Shown: piece by piece, positions 7,306-12,918 of the stretch
How positions within the stretch are numbered: position 1 is the first letter of the stretch
How the letters are laid out: the number at the start of each line of letters is the position of its first letter
NCBI GenBank assembly: GCA_031261905.1
Contig: JAISIS010000006.1
Location: 1-13,597, forward strand
DNA from: Burkholderiaceae bacterium
GTDB taxonomy: Bacteria > Pseudomonadota > Gammaproteobacteria > Burkholderiales > Burkholderiaceae_D
DNA length: 13,597 nt
Reading direction: 5' to 3'
Translations under genes and position numbers: made by a program
The notes under the pieces: model-generated
Databases searched by the model: none
What the model saw: the letters and a program-made list of their open reading frames with translations, nothing else
Told to the model about the DNA's origin: nothing

Positions 7306-7962
7306 TTACTGTAACAGGGGCAAAAGATGCGGCCACACGTTATCCAGGATAATCGGCTGGGCTTCCTTTACCGGATGCAGCCGGTCAGGCTGGAAAAGAT
7401 CGTCCCTTTCCGCTACGCCTTTCAGGAAAAACGGCACCAGCGCGACATGTGTTTTTTTGGCGATCTTTTTGTACACGTCGGCAAATTGCCTGGTATAGGT
7501 CTGCCCGTAATTGGGCGGTATCTGCATCCCCAGGAGCAATACCTCGCAATCAATCCGCTGCGCCGCCCGTATCATGGCGAGCAGGTTCTTCCTGACGGAC
7601 TCCACCGGCAAACCGCGCAGCCCGTCATTGCAGCCAAGCTCTATAATCAGGATTTGGGGGCGGTGCTCCTTCAGCAACGCGGGCAGGCGGGCATAGCCGC
7701 CGCTGGTAGTGCTGCCGCTGATGCTGGCGTTGACTACCCTGAAGGGTTGTTTTTTTTCTTTCAGTCTCGCCTCCATAAGCGCCACCCATCCTGTTCCGCG
7801 GACGATGCCATATTCAGCCGAGAGGCTGTCGCCAAGCACAAGAATGGTTTTTGGTGCAGAATGAGCTGCTGAACTGAAGCCGTAAAGCAATAAAGGCAGT
7901 ATAAACAGGGAGTAACGGAGGCATCGCCTTATCCAGCTCGTTTTTTTATCGGAAATATGCAT
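7306..7962 (-). CDS. tesA: Periplasmic SGNH esterase, TesA type (thioesterase I/lysophospholipase)
   Basis: A 218-residue precursor whose residues 11-35 form a signal peptide (basic IRR, hydrophobic core, likely cleavage AHS|AP). The mature part is an SGNH hydrolase with nucleophile Ser46 in LGDSLSAEYG, block II Gly83 in SISGST, block III Asn112 in ELGCNDGLRG, and Asp193/His196 in DRLHP. E. coli TesA has the same order and hydrolyses acyl-CoAs, lysophospholipids and esters in the periplasm. Block III reads GCND rather than the usual GGND. The start is supported on the minus strand by GGAAAGGG (7968-7975). It diverges from ybbA, the conserved partner, and the two ATGs overlap. Confidence 0.93.
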   Translation of the reverse strand: MHISDKKTSWIRRCLRYSLFILPLLLYGFSSAAHSAPKTILVLGDSLSAEYGIVRGTGWVALMEARLKEKKQPFRVVNASISGSTTSGGYARLPALLKEHRPQILIIELGCNDGLRGLPVESVRKNLLAMIRAAQRIDCEVLLLGMQIPPNYGQTYTRQFADVYKKIAKKTHVALVPFFLKGVAERDDLFQPDRLHPVKEAQPIILDNVWPHLLPLLQ

Positions 7963-7975
7963 GTCAACCCTTTCC
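7951..7975. promoter_or_regulatory. Overlapping divergent translation starts of tesA and ybbA
   Basis: CATG at 7960-7963 holds both starts: CAT (7960-7962) is the tesA ATG on the minus strand and ATG (7961-7963) begins ybbA. Each has its own ribosome binding site at ideal spacing: GGAAA (7951-7955) for ybbA and GGAAAGGG on the minus strand (7968-7975) for tesA. Each site therefore lies in the other gene's coding sequence, and the two mRNAs must overlap at their 5' ends. Confidence 0.75.
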
Positions 7976-8656
7976 AGAAAAGCTCTGGCTATTGAAGTGG
8001 ATCATCTTACCAGGCAGGCAGGGAATGCCGATGGCATACTCACTATCCTGAATGATATCCATTTTACTGTGGAAGCTGGTGAAACGCTCGCAATTACCGG
8101 TGCGTCCGGTTCGGGGAAATCCACCTTGCTGGGTCTTCTGGCAGGGCTTGATACGCCGAGCAGCGGCACGGTCAGATTAAATGGCACGGATCTGTATGCC
8201 CTGAATGAGGATGAGCGCGCCGCTCTGAGGAAGCGGTACATTGGTTTTGTTTTCCAGTCCTTTCAGTTGTTGCCGCATCTTAATGCCCTGGAAAATGTCA
8301 TGCTGCCACTGGAATTGCTGCGCGATGCCGATGCGCGTCCCAGGGCCGAAGCCATGCTTTCCCGCGTGGGTCTTGCCGAAAGGCTGCGGCATTACCCCAA
8401 ATACCTTTCCGGCGGTGAGCAGCAGAGGGTGGCATTGGCCAGGGCCTTTGTCACCGCGCCGCCAATGCTTTTTGCCGATGAACCCACCGGCAGTCTGGAT
8501 GCGCAAACCGGTGAGGCGGTTATCCGCCTGATGTTTGAGCTGAACCAGGAACGCCATTCAACATTGATTCTGGTGACCCACGATCTGCAAATTGCCGCGC
8601 GCTGTAATCGCCGGATTGAAATACGGGCAGGTGAAATGGTCCCACACGCCGGATAG
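7961..8656 (+). CDS. ybbA: ABC transporter ATP-binding protein, YbbA/LolD (MacB-type) family
   Basis: A 231-residue ATPase with all motifs: Walker A GASGSGKST (47-55), Q-loop Gln99 in FVFQSFQLLPHL, signature LSGGEQQRVALARA (149-162), Walker B MLFADEP (169-175, Glu174), D-loop GSLD and H-loop His207. The FQSFQLLPxLxALENVMLPLELL pattern marks the LolD/MacB/YbbA group, whose members power periplasmic lipoprotein or macrolide handling rather than classical transport. The divergent tesA neighbour matches the E. coli ybbA-tesA pair. Unlike E. coli, no permease (ybbP) follows; the next gene is on the opposite strand, so its membrane partner must be encoded elsewhere. Confidence 0.88.
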   Translation: MSTLSRKALAIEVDHLTRQAGNADGILTILNDIHFTVEAGETLAITGASGSGKSTLLGLLAGLDTPSSGTVRLNGTDLYALNEDERAALRKRYIGFVFQSFQLLPHLNALENVMLPLELLRDADARPRAEAMLSRVGLAERLRHYPKYLSGGEQQRVALARAFVTAPPMLFADEPTGSLDAQTGEAVIRLMFELNQERHSTLILVTHDLQIAARCNRRIEIRAGEMVPHAG

Positions 8657-8665
8657 CGAGGCGCG

Positions 8666-9277
8666 TCAGCGCCAGTATTCCGGTTCGTCTTCTTTTGAAG
8701 ACGATTTGGTGGTCTGAGGCGTTTCGGGTGGGGCGGTTGCCGGTTTTTCTGCCGGTGGCGGTGTTTCACCCAGTTGGCGCTGCCGTTGCTTGCGCGCTTT
8801 TTCCGCCAGTTCCCGTTTCTTTTCCTCGGGCAGGCTCTGGTATTCCTGCCACTGGAGCGATTTGTTCCGGACTTCCAGTTTCTTTGCCAGCAGATAATTG
8901 TGCCGTGCCTCTTTGCGTTCTTCAGGCGTCAGGTTGACCCATACCTGAATGCGCTTTTGCATCCGCTTTCTCGCCTCAGGGGACATGCTTTCCATCCGCT
9001 GGGCTATCTCAAGCCATTTTTTCTTTCGGGCAGTTGCAATCCTGTCCCATACTTGTTCCAGAGGGGCGAGGGCATCCCGCTGTTCCGCCGTCAGATCGTT
9101 CCAGTAGGGTTTTGTCCTGATGGTGGTTGATTTTTCATCATCGGCAAGACCGATGAGTTCCATCAGGTTAAGCTCGGGATTAACCGCCCTTATTACGCCG
9201 ATAATGATGACTGTCAGCGCCAGAAAGGCAATAACAGCAAAAAGGAGGACACGCGTGCGATGGTTCAACCATCTCAT
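8666..9277 (-). CDS. DUF3106 family membrane-anchored helical protein
   Basis: 203 residues of unknown function with the look of DUF3106. A single N-terminal membrane segment spans about residues 10-29, so the rest is probably periplasmic. Residues 55-168 are strongly helical and charged, with recurring turns: WNDLTAEQR (59-67), MSPEAR (98-103), WVNLTPEER (113-121) and a degenerate SLPEEKK (148-154). These resemble the LTxxQ turns of CpxP/Spy-like and CnrX-like proteins. The tail from 171 is Pro/Thr-rich, then acidic, ending EYWR. Histidine is scarce and cysteine absent, so metal sensing is unlikely. It is the last gene after the sigma factor and DUF3619, three bases behind the latter. Confidence 0.75.
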   Translation of the reverse strand: MRWLNHRTRVLLFAVIAFLALTVIIIGVIRAVNPELNLMELIGLADDEKSTTIRTKPYWNDLTAEQRDALAPLEQVWDRIATARKKKWLEIAQRMESMSPEARKRMQKRIQVWVNLTPEERKEARHNYLLAKKLEVRNKSLQWQEYQSLPEEKKRELAEKARKQRQRQLGETPPPAEKPATAPPETPQTTKSSSKEDEPEYWR

Positions 9278-9280
9278 TGA

Positions 9281-9682
9281 TCAGGCCCCGTGATGCTCAA
9301 GCCAGGCACTGAAACCGCTATCTGTATAGGCAACCGGCGGCAACTCGTCAGAAAGAACCGCCATGTCAATGGAGGCGGTTTCCCTGATCTGGCGCTGTTC
9401 TTCATAATGAACAATGCCCATCAGGCCGAGTGCCAGAATCAGCGCGGGCAAGCCTATGCTGATTCGATCAATCCAGGACGGCTGGCCGAATGTGTGACCT
9501 CCCGCACCGGCAAATACATTTCTGCATACGGCCACAAAAGCGGGAGCTTCCGCCTTTTTGCGTGCCAGTGCAAGACCGCGCGCCTTTTCAAGGCGTGCCG
9601 TCACGTTTTCCGGAAGTTCATCCAGCCGTTCATTTAGCGCATGCCGCACTTTATATGCGAAATTTTTTTCCTGCGCATTCAT
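9281..9682 (-). CDS. DUF3619 family single-pass membrane protein, possible anti-sigma factor
   Basis: 133 residues starting MNAQEKNFAYKVRHALNE. Its ATG overlaps the sigma factor stop in an ATGA (9679-9682), so translation is probably coupled; a longer reading is possible but would lie inside the sigma gene. The layout is a soluble N-terminal helical region (1-70), one hydrophobic segment at about 74-93 (ISIGLPALILALGLMGIVHY), and a short acidic exterior tail ending GFSAWLEHHGA. That topology and coupling to a sigma gene are typical of anti-sigma factors, but the zinc motif HxxxCxxC of ZAS proteins is absent (one Cys, at 53). Family assignment comes from memory of the sigma-DUF3619-DUF3106 gene order in betaproteobacteria. 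Confidence 0.7.
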   Translation of the reverse strand: MNAQEKNFAYKVRHALNERLDELPENVTARLEKARGLALARKKAEAPAFVAVCRNVFAGAGGHTFGQPSWIDRISIGLPALILALGLMGIVHYEEQRQIRETASIDMAVLSDELPPVAYTDSGFSAWLEHHGA

Positions 9683-10245
9683 AATTCTATACCTCTTGCT
9701 TTGAGTGCCCGCGCAAGCGCCTGCGTTGCCCGCGAGCAGTGTGTTTTCACGCTTCCCGCCGAGCATTGCATGGCTTCCGCCGTTTCGGCAACATCCATAT
9801 CATTCCAGTAACGCATAAGGAACGCTTCCCGTTGACGTGCAGGCAATTTTTGTAACTCTTCTTCAATAATATTCAGAATTTGCGTGCGCGCCAGCTTTTC
9901 CTCGCCGGATTCAGCCATGCCGCCGACATCTTCCGGCTGGTACACGTCCAGCACGTCAAAATCATCATCCGATGATTTGTCCGACATGCCGGAAAACAGC
10001 GTAACCCAGGTGTTCCTGACCTTTTCCCGCCGAAAATGATCGTAGATGGTGTTTTGCAAAATACGCTGAAACAACATCGGAAATTCCGAGGCGGGCCTGT
10101 CGCCATACTTTTCCGCTAGGCGAATCATGGCGTCCTGCACAATATCCAGTGCGGATTCATCCTGCTTCACGGCATAGACGGCCTGCTTGAAAGCGCGCCG
10201 TTCAACTCCGGTCAGAAAATCGGATAATTCTTTCTCGGTAGCCAT
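9679..10245 (-). CDS. ECF-type RNA polymerase sigma factor
   Basis: 188 residues with the two-domain build of group 4 sigma factors. Region 2 covers about 15-78, with IVQDAMIRLAEKYG and the -10-recognition helix ending FQRILQNTIYDHFRREK. An acidic linker (88-120) follows. Region 4 covers about 128-182, with LPARQREAFLMRYWNDMDVAETAEAM then SAGSVKTHCSRATQALARAL as the helix-turn-helix. It starts a three-gene minus-strand operon and is divergent from ilvI across 424 bases. No Shine-Dalgarno is obvious before the ATG, but MATEKELSDFLTGVERRAFKQ looks like a native N-terminus. Its regulon is unknown. The 14-bp tandem repeat 32 bases upstream is a candidate control site. Confidence 0.9.
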   Translation of the reverse strand: MATEKELSDFLTGVERRAFKQAVYAVKQDESALDIVQDAMIRLAEKYGDRPASEFPMLFQRILQNTIYDHFRREKVRNTWVTLFSGMSDKSSDDDFDVLDVYQPEDVGGMAESGEEKLARTQILNIIEEELQKLPARQREAFLMRYWNDMDVAETAEAMQCSAGSVKTHCSRATQALARALKARGIEL

Positions 10246-10276
10246 TCAGATCGCGAGTGATGCGGCATGACCGCAA

Positions 10277-10304
10277 ACAGACAAATTGCAACAGACAAAT
10301 TGCA
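10277..10304. repeat. Perfect 14-bp tandem duplication upstream of the sigma gene
   Basis: ACAGACAAATTGCA occurs twice head to tail at 10277-10290 and 10291-10304 with no mismatch. It lies 32-59 bases upstream of the sigma factor start, where its promoter should be. On the minus strand it gives two copies of TGCAATTTGTCTGT. It may be a doubled regulator site or a recent slippage duplication. No standard -35/-10 pair is evident around it. Confidence 0.85.
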
Positions 10305-10323
10305 CAAGGTGGCGTAAATGCTA

Positions 10324-10343
10324 ACAAAGAATAGCCTCTTTGT
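10324..10343. promoter_or_regulatory. Dyad between sigma and ilv operons
   Basis: ACAAAGA (10324-10330) and TCTTTGT (10337-10343) are a perfect 7-bp inverted repeat around a 6-base centre. It overlaps the first bases of a -35-like TTGTCC at 10340-10345. That position and the absence of a T tract fit an operator better than a terminator. The binding protein is unknown. Confidence 0.45.
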
Positions 10344-10368
10344 CCTGATTACGGTGTAGAATTATTAG
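10340..10368 (+). promoter_or_regulatory. Candidate ilv operon promoter
   Basis: TTGTCC (10340-10345) and TATTAG (10363-10368) are 17 bases apart, within an AT-rich island unlike the surrounding coding DNA. Initiation near 10375 would place the leader ORF and its RNA structures in the transcript. Competing -10-like boxes are TAGAAT (10357-10362) and TATGAT (10411-10416), both without a matching -35. TATGAT overlaps the leader ATG, so its use would exclude leader translation. Confidence 0.35.
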
Positions 10369-10381
10369 TTTTCAATATTCT

Positions 10382-10400
10382 TGTTCATGTTAACTGAACA
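10382..10400. promoter_or_regulatory. 19-bp dyad before the ilv leader ORF
   Basis: TGTTCA (10382-10387) and TGAACA (10395-10400) are inverted 6-bp arms around a 7-base spacer that itself contains the palindrome GTTAAC. It ends directly at the AGGG ribosome binding site of the leader ORF. In DNA it looks like an operator for a dimeric regulator; in RNA it would be a hairpin touching that ribosome binding site. Confidence 0.4.
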
Positions 10401-10411
10401 GGGTATTGTGT

Positions 10412-10522
10412 ATGATGAATCTGCCTGTTATTCGCCATCATGATGAGGCGGGCATGGATTCTGACGGCAGCACACAATGCGGCCTGAAAGATATTGCTTT
10501 ATTGCTAAACTGTTTGTTCTGA
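10412..10522 (+). CDS. Putative ilv leader peptide (36 codons)
   Basis: A short ORF starting MMNLPVIRHHDE and ending DIALLLNCLF, with AGGG (10400-10403) eight bases before the ATG. Its last codons are ATT GCT TTA TTG CTA AAC TGT TTG TTC TGA: four Leu codons within six positions, all non-CTG, whereas Leu in the surrounding genes is mostly CTG. Length and a Leu/Ile/Val-biased segment just before an RNA structure recall the attenuator peptides of enteric leu and ilv operons (LeuL, IlvL, IvbL). Translation is not proven; codon 2 (10415) could also be the start. It may be a chance ORF. Confidence 0.4.
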   Translation: MMNLPVIRHHDEAGMDSDGSTQCGLKDIALLLNCLF

Positions 10523-10586
10523 CCCGCGCCACAAGCGCGAGAAAACAGTACGGACTGACTGGTGTTTTTTCGCGCGGGAAAGCCCG
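10509..10586 (+). promoter_or_regulatory. Alternative RNA structures in the ilvI leader
   Basis: The strongest element is a 13-bp stem, 10535-10547 with 10563-10575 (one G-U pair), enclosing a 15-nt loop. Its 5' strand can instead pair upstream: CGCGC (10525-10529) with GCGCG (10535-10539), and ACTGTTT (10509-10515) with AAACAGT (10543-10549). Its 3' strand can instead pair CCCGCGC (10523-10529) with GCGCGGG (10572-10578). A small CGGG/CCCG hairpin (10575-10578, 10583-10586) follows. ACTGTTT lies in the last codons of the leader ORF, so ribosome position would decide which fold forms. The only T6 tract is inside the stem, so no classical terminator is visible. Confidence 0.45.
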
Positions 10587-10669
10587 GTGGAAAAATGTCC
10601 GGTACACTGTCTGTTTTCGACAGGAAAGGACATCCGATCAATTTCCAGTGGACCTTGAAAGGAAGAAGT

Positions 10670-12385
10670 ATGAGTGCAGAAATGACAGGCTCCGAAGTTC
10701 TGGTGCGTTGTCTGGCCGAGGAAGGCGTCAAACATGTTTTCGGTTATCCGGGCGGCGCCGTATTGTATATTTATGACGCCATTTACAGACAGGACAAATT
10801 CAAGCATATCCTGGTGAGGCACGAGCAGGCGGCCATTCATGCGGCCGATGCCTATGCGCGCAGCTCCGGCAAGGTGGGCGTGGCTATTGTCACATCCGGC
10901 CCCGGTGTCACCAACGCGGTTACCGGTCTGGCTACCGCATACACGGATTCTATTCCCATTGTGGTAATCAGCGGCCAGGTCGGCTCCCATTTTATCGGAC
11001 AGGACGCTTTTCAGGAGTGCGACGCCGTTGGCATTACCCGCCCGTGCGTAAAGCATAATTTTCTTGTCAATGATGTAAAACATCTTGCCGAAACCGTCAG
11101 AAAGGCATTTTATATCGCCTCAACCGGTCGCCCCGGCCCGGTGCTGATTGATATTCCGAAAGACATCAGTATGCTTCCGACGACTTTCAATTATCCGAAA
11201 GAAGTCGAGATGCGCTCATACAAGCCGATTGACAAGGGCCATTCCGGCCAGATCAGAAAGGCGCTGCAATTGATGCTCCAGGCGGAGCGCCCGGTCATTT
11301 ATGCCGGTGGCGGCGTTATCCTTTCCGATTCGGCTCCCGAACTGAACCAGTTGGTTGACCGCCTGGGATACCCCTGTACCAATACGCTGATGGGGCTGGG
11401 CGGCTATCGCGCCACCAGCGACAAATATATCGGTATGCTGGGTATGCACGGCACTTATGAAGCCAATCAGGCGGTGCAGCACTGCGATGTCCTGGTTGCC
11501 ATCGGCGCGCGCTTTGATGACCGCGTAATCGGCAACCCCGACCATTTTTCCCAGCGCAACCGCAAAATCATTCATATTGACATTGACCCCTCCACCATTT
11601 CCAAGCGGGTCAAGGTGGATGTGCCCATTGTCGGTAACGTCAAGGATGTGCTGCAGGAAATGCTGGCACAGATGGATAGCGCGCATGCGGCAAACAATGC
11701 AGCGGCGCTCAAGGCCTGGTGGAAGCAGATAAATGACTGGCGCGCCATCCAGTGCCTCCGCTATGAGCAGCCCGGCCCGGAAATCAAGCCGCAATATGTG
11801 ATTGAAAAACTCTGGGAAGTGACCAGGGGGGACGCTTTTGTCACCTCGGATGTGGGGCAGCACCAGATGTGGGCGGCGCAGTACTATCCTTTCGACAAGC
11901 CGCGCCGCTGGTTCAATTCGGGTGGTCTGGGCACGATGGGTGTCGGTCTGCCATACGCCATGGGCGTACAGATGGCGCATCCCGGCGCAACGGTTGCCTG
12001 CGTGACCGGCGAAGGCTCGTTCCAGATGAATATCCAGGAACTTGCGACCTGCAAACAATACAACCTGACGCCGAAAATCATCATGCTCAACAATGGTGTG
12101 CTGGGCATGGTGCGCCAGTGGCAGCGTCTGGATTATGAATCCCGTTACTCGGAATCCTATGTGGCCTCCCTGCCGGATTTTGACAAGCTGGCGCAGGCTT
12201 ATGGTCATGTCGGCATGAAAGTGGAAAATGCTGCTGATGTGGAGGGTGCGCTGAGAGAAGCATTTGCCATGAAAGACCGGCTGGTGCTTGTAAATATCCT
12301 GACGGATTCGGCTGAAAATGTCTGGCCGATGGTAAGGGCAGGGCGTGGGCTGACTGAAATGATCATGAGTATGGAGGACCTGTAA
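10670..12385 (+). CDS. ilvI: Acetolactate synthase large (catalytic) subunit
   Basis: A 571-residue ThDP-, Mg- and FAD-dependent AHAS large subunit. It condenses pyruvate with pyruvate or 2-oxobutyrate, the first common step to valine, leucine and isoleucine. The catalytic glutamate is Glu52 in VRHEQAAIHAADAYAR. FAD-region segments include GLGGYRATSDKYIGMLGMHG (242-261). The ThDP/Mg motif is at 447-475, but reads GEGSFQMN instead of the GDGS of E. coli enzymes, with NN at 474-475. The start at 10670 has AAAGGAAG six bases upstream and gives the standard MxxEMTGSEVLVRCLxEEGV. An in-frame ATG at 10562 would translate the leader and is unlikely. It heads an ilvI-ilvH-ilvC operon. Confidence 0.95.
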   Translation: MSAEMTGSEVLVRCLAEEGVKHVFGYPGGAVLYIYDAIYRQDKFKHILVRHEQAAIHAADAYARSSGKVGVAIVTSGPGVTNAVTGLATAYTDSIPIVVISGQVGSHFIGQDAFQECDAVGITRPCVKHNFLVNDVKHLAETVRKAFYIASTGRPGPVLIDIPKDISMLPTTFNYPKEVEMRSYKPIDKGHSGQIRKALQLMLQAERPVIYAGGGVILSDSAPELNQLVDRLGYPCTNTLMGLGGYRATSDKYIGMLGMHGTYEANQAVQHCDVLVAIGARFDDRVIGNPDHFSQRNRKIIHIDIDPSTISKRVKVDVPIVGNVKDVLQEMLAQMDSAHAANNAAALKAWWKQINDWRAIQCLRYEQPGPEIKPQYVIEKLWEVTRGDAFVTSDVGQHQMWAAQYYPFDKPRRWFNSGGLGTMGVGLPYAMGVQMAHPGATVACVTGEGSFQMNIQELATCKQYNLTPKIIMLNNGVLGMVRQWQRLDYESRYSESYVASLPDFDKLAQAYGHVGMKVENAADVEGALREAFAMKDRLVLVNILTDSAENVWPMVRAGRGLTEMIMSMEDL

Positions 12386-12387
12386 CC

Positions 12388-12879
12388 ATGCGACATACCA
12401 TCTCTATTCTGCTGGAAAATGAAGCCGGGTCGCTGGCACGGGTTGTCGGGCTTTTTGCCGCGCGCGGCTACAACATTGAAACGCTCAATGTCGCCCCTAC
12501 CGAAGATCCGACCCTCTCGCGCATGACGATTGTCACCAGCGGTTCCGATGACGTGATTGAACAAATCACCAAGCATCTGAACAGGCTGATTGAAATCGTC
12601 AAGGTCGTCAACCTGACGGATGGCTCGTTCGTCGAGCGGGAAATGATGCTTATCAAGGTGCGCGCCGTTGGCAAGGAGCGCGAGGAAATCAAACGTACTG
12701 CCGATATTTTCCGCGGCAGCATTGTTGACGTGAGCGACCGTGCCTATACTATTGAGCTGACGGGCGACAAGGCCAAACTTGACGCCTTTATTGAATCCAT
12801 TGACCGTGCGGCCATTCTGGAAACCGTTCGTACCGGAGGTTCCGGTATCGGGCGCGGCGAGCGTATTCTGAAAATATGA
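12388..12879 (+). CDS. ilvH: Acetolactate synthase small (regulatory) subunit
   Basis: 163 residues, exactly the E. coli IlvH length and longer than the 96-residue IlvN, hence the symbol. It activates the large subunit and confers valine feedback inhibition. An N-terminal ACT domain (about 1-76) carries the residues linked to valine binding in IlvH: Asn11, Gly14 and Asn29 within LLENEAGSLARVVGLFAARGYNIE. The C-terminal ACT-like domain (80-163) includes VEREMMLIKV and IFRGSIVDVSDRAYTIELTG. All valine residues are present, so the enzyme should be feedback sensitive. It starts two bases after the ilvI stop, indicating tight coupling. Confidence 0.95.
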   Translation: MRHTISILLENEAGSLARVVGLFAARGYNIETLNVAPTEDPTLSRMTIVTSGSDDVIEQITKHLNRLIEIVKVVNLTDGSFVEREMMLIKVRAVGKEREEIKRTADIFRGSIVDVSDRAYTIELTGDKAKLDAFIESIDRAAILETVRTGGSGIGRGERILKI

Positions 12880-12918
12880 TCGCCATTAATCAACCACCGA
12901 ACTTTACCAACTACCTAA

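Noticed and set aside
8660..8673. Hairpin GGCGC-GTCA-GCGCC at the ybbA/DUF3106 convergence
   Set aside because: It is a 5-bp stem without a T tract, too weak to call, though it lies at a sensible place.
10411..10416. TATGAT as the ilv -10 box
   Set aside because: No matching -35 is seen at 16-18 bases, and it overlaps the leader ORF start; kept only as an alternative.
10562..10669. In-frame upstream ATG that would add 36 residues to IlvI
   Set aside because: No ribosome binding site precedes it, the added residues do not resemble AHAS, and the 10670 start has an excellent site and the standard N-terminus.
11216..12208. 330-codon minus-strand open frame inside ilvI
   Set aside because: It is entirely antisense to an acetolactate synthase with intact motifs and no family resemblance was seen.
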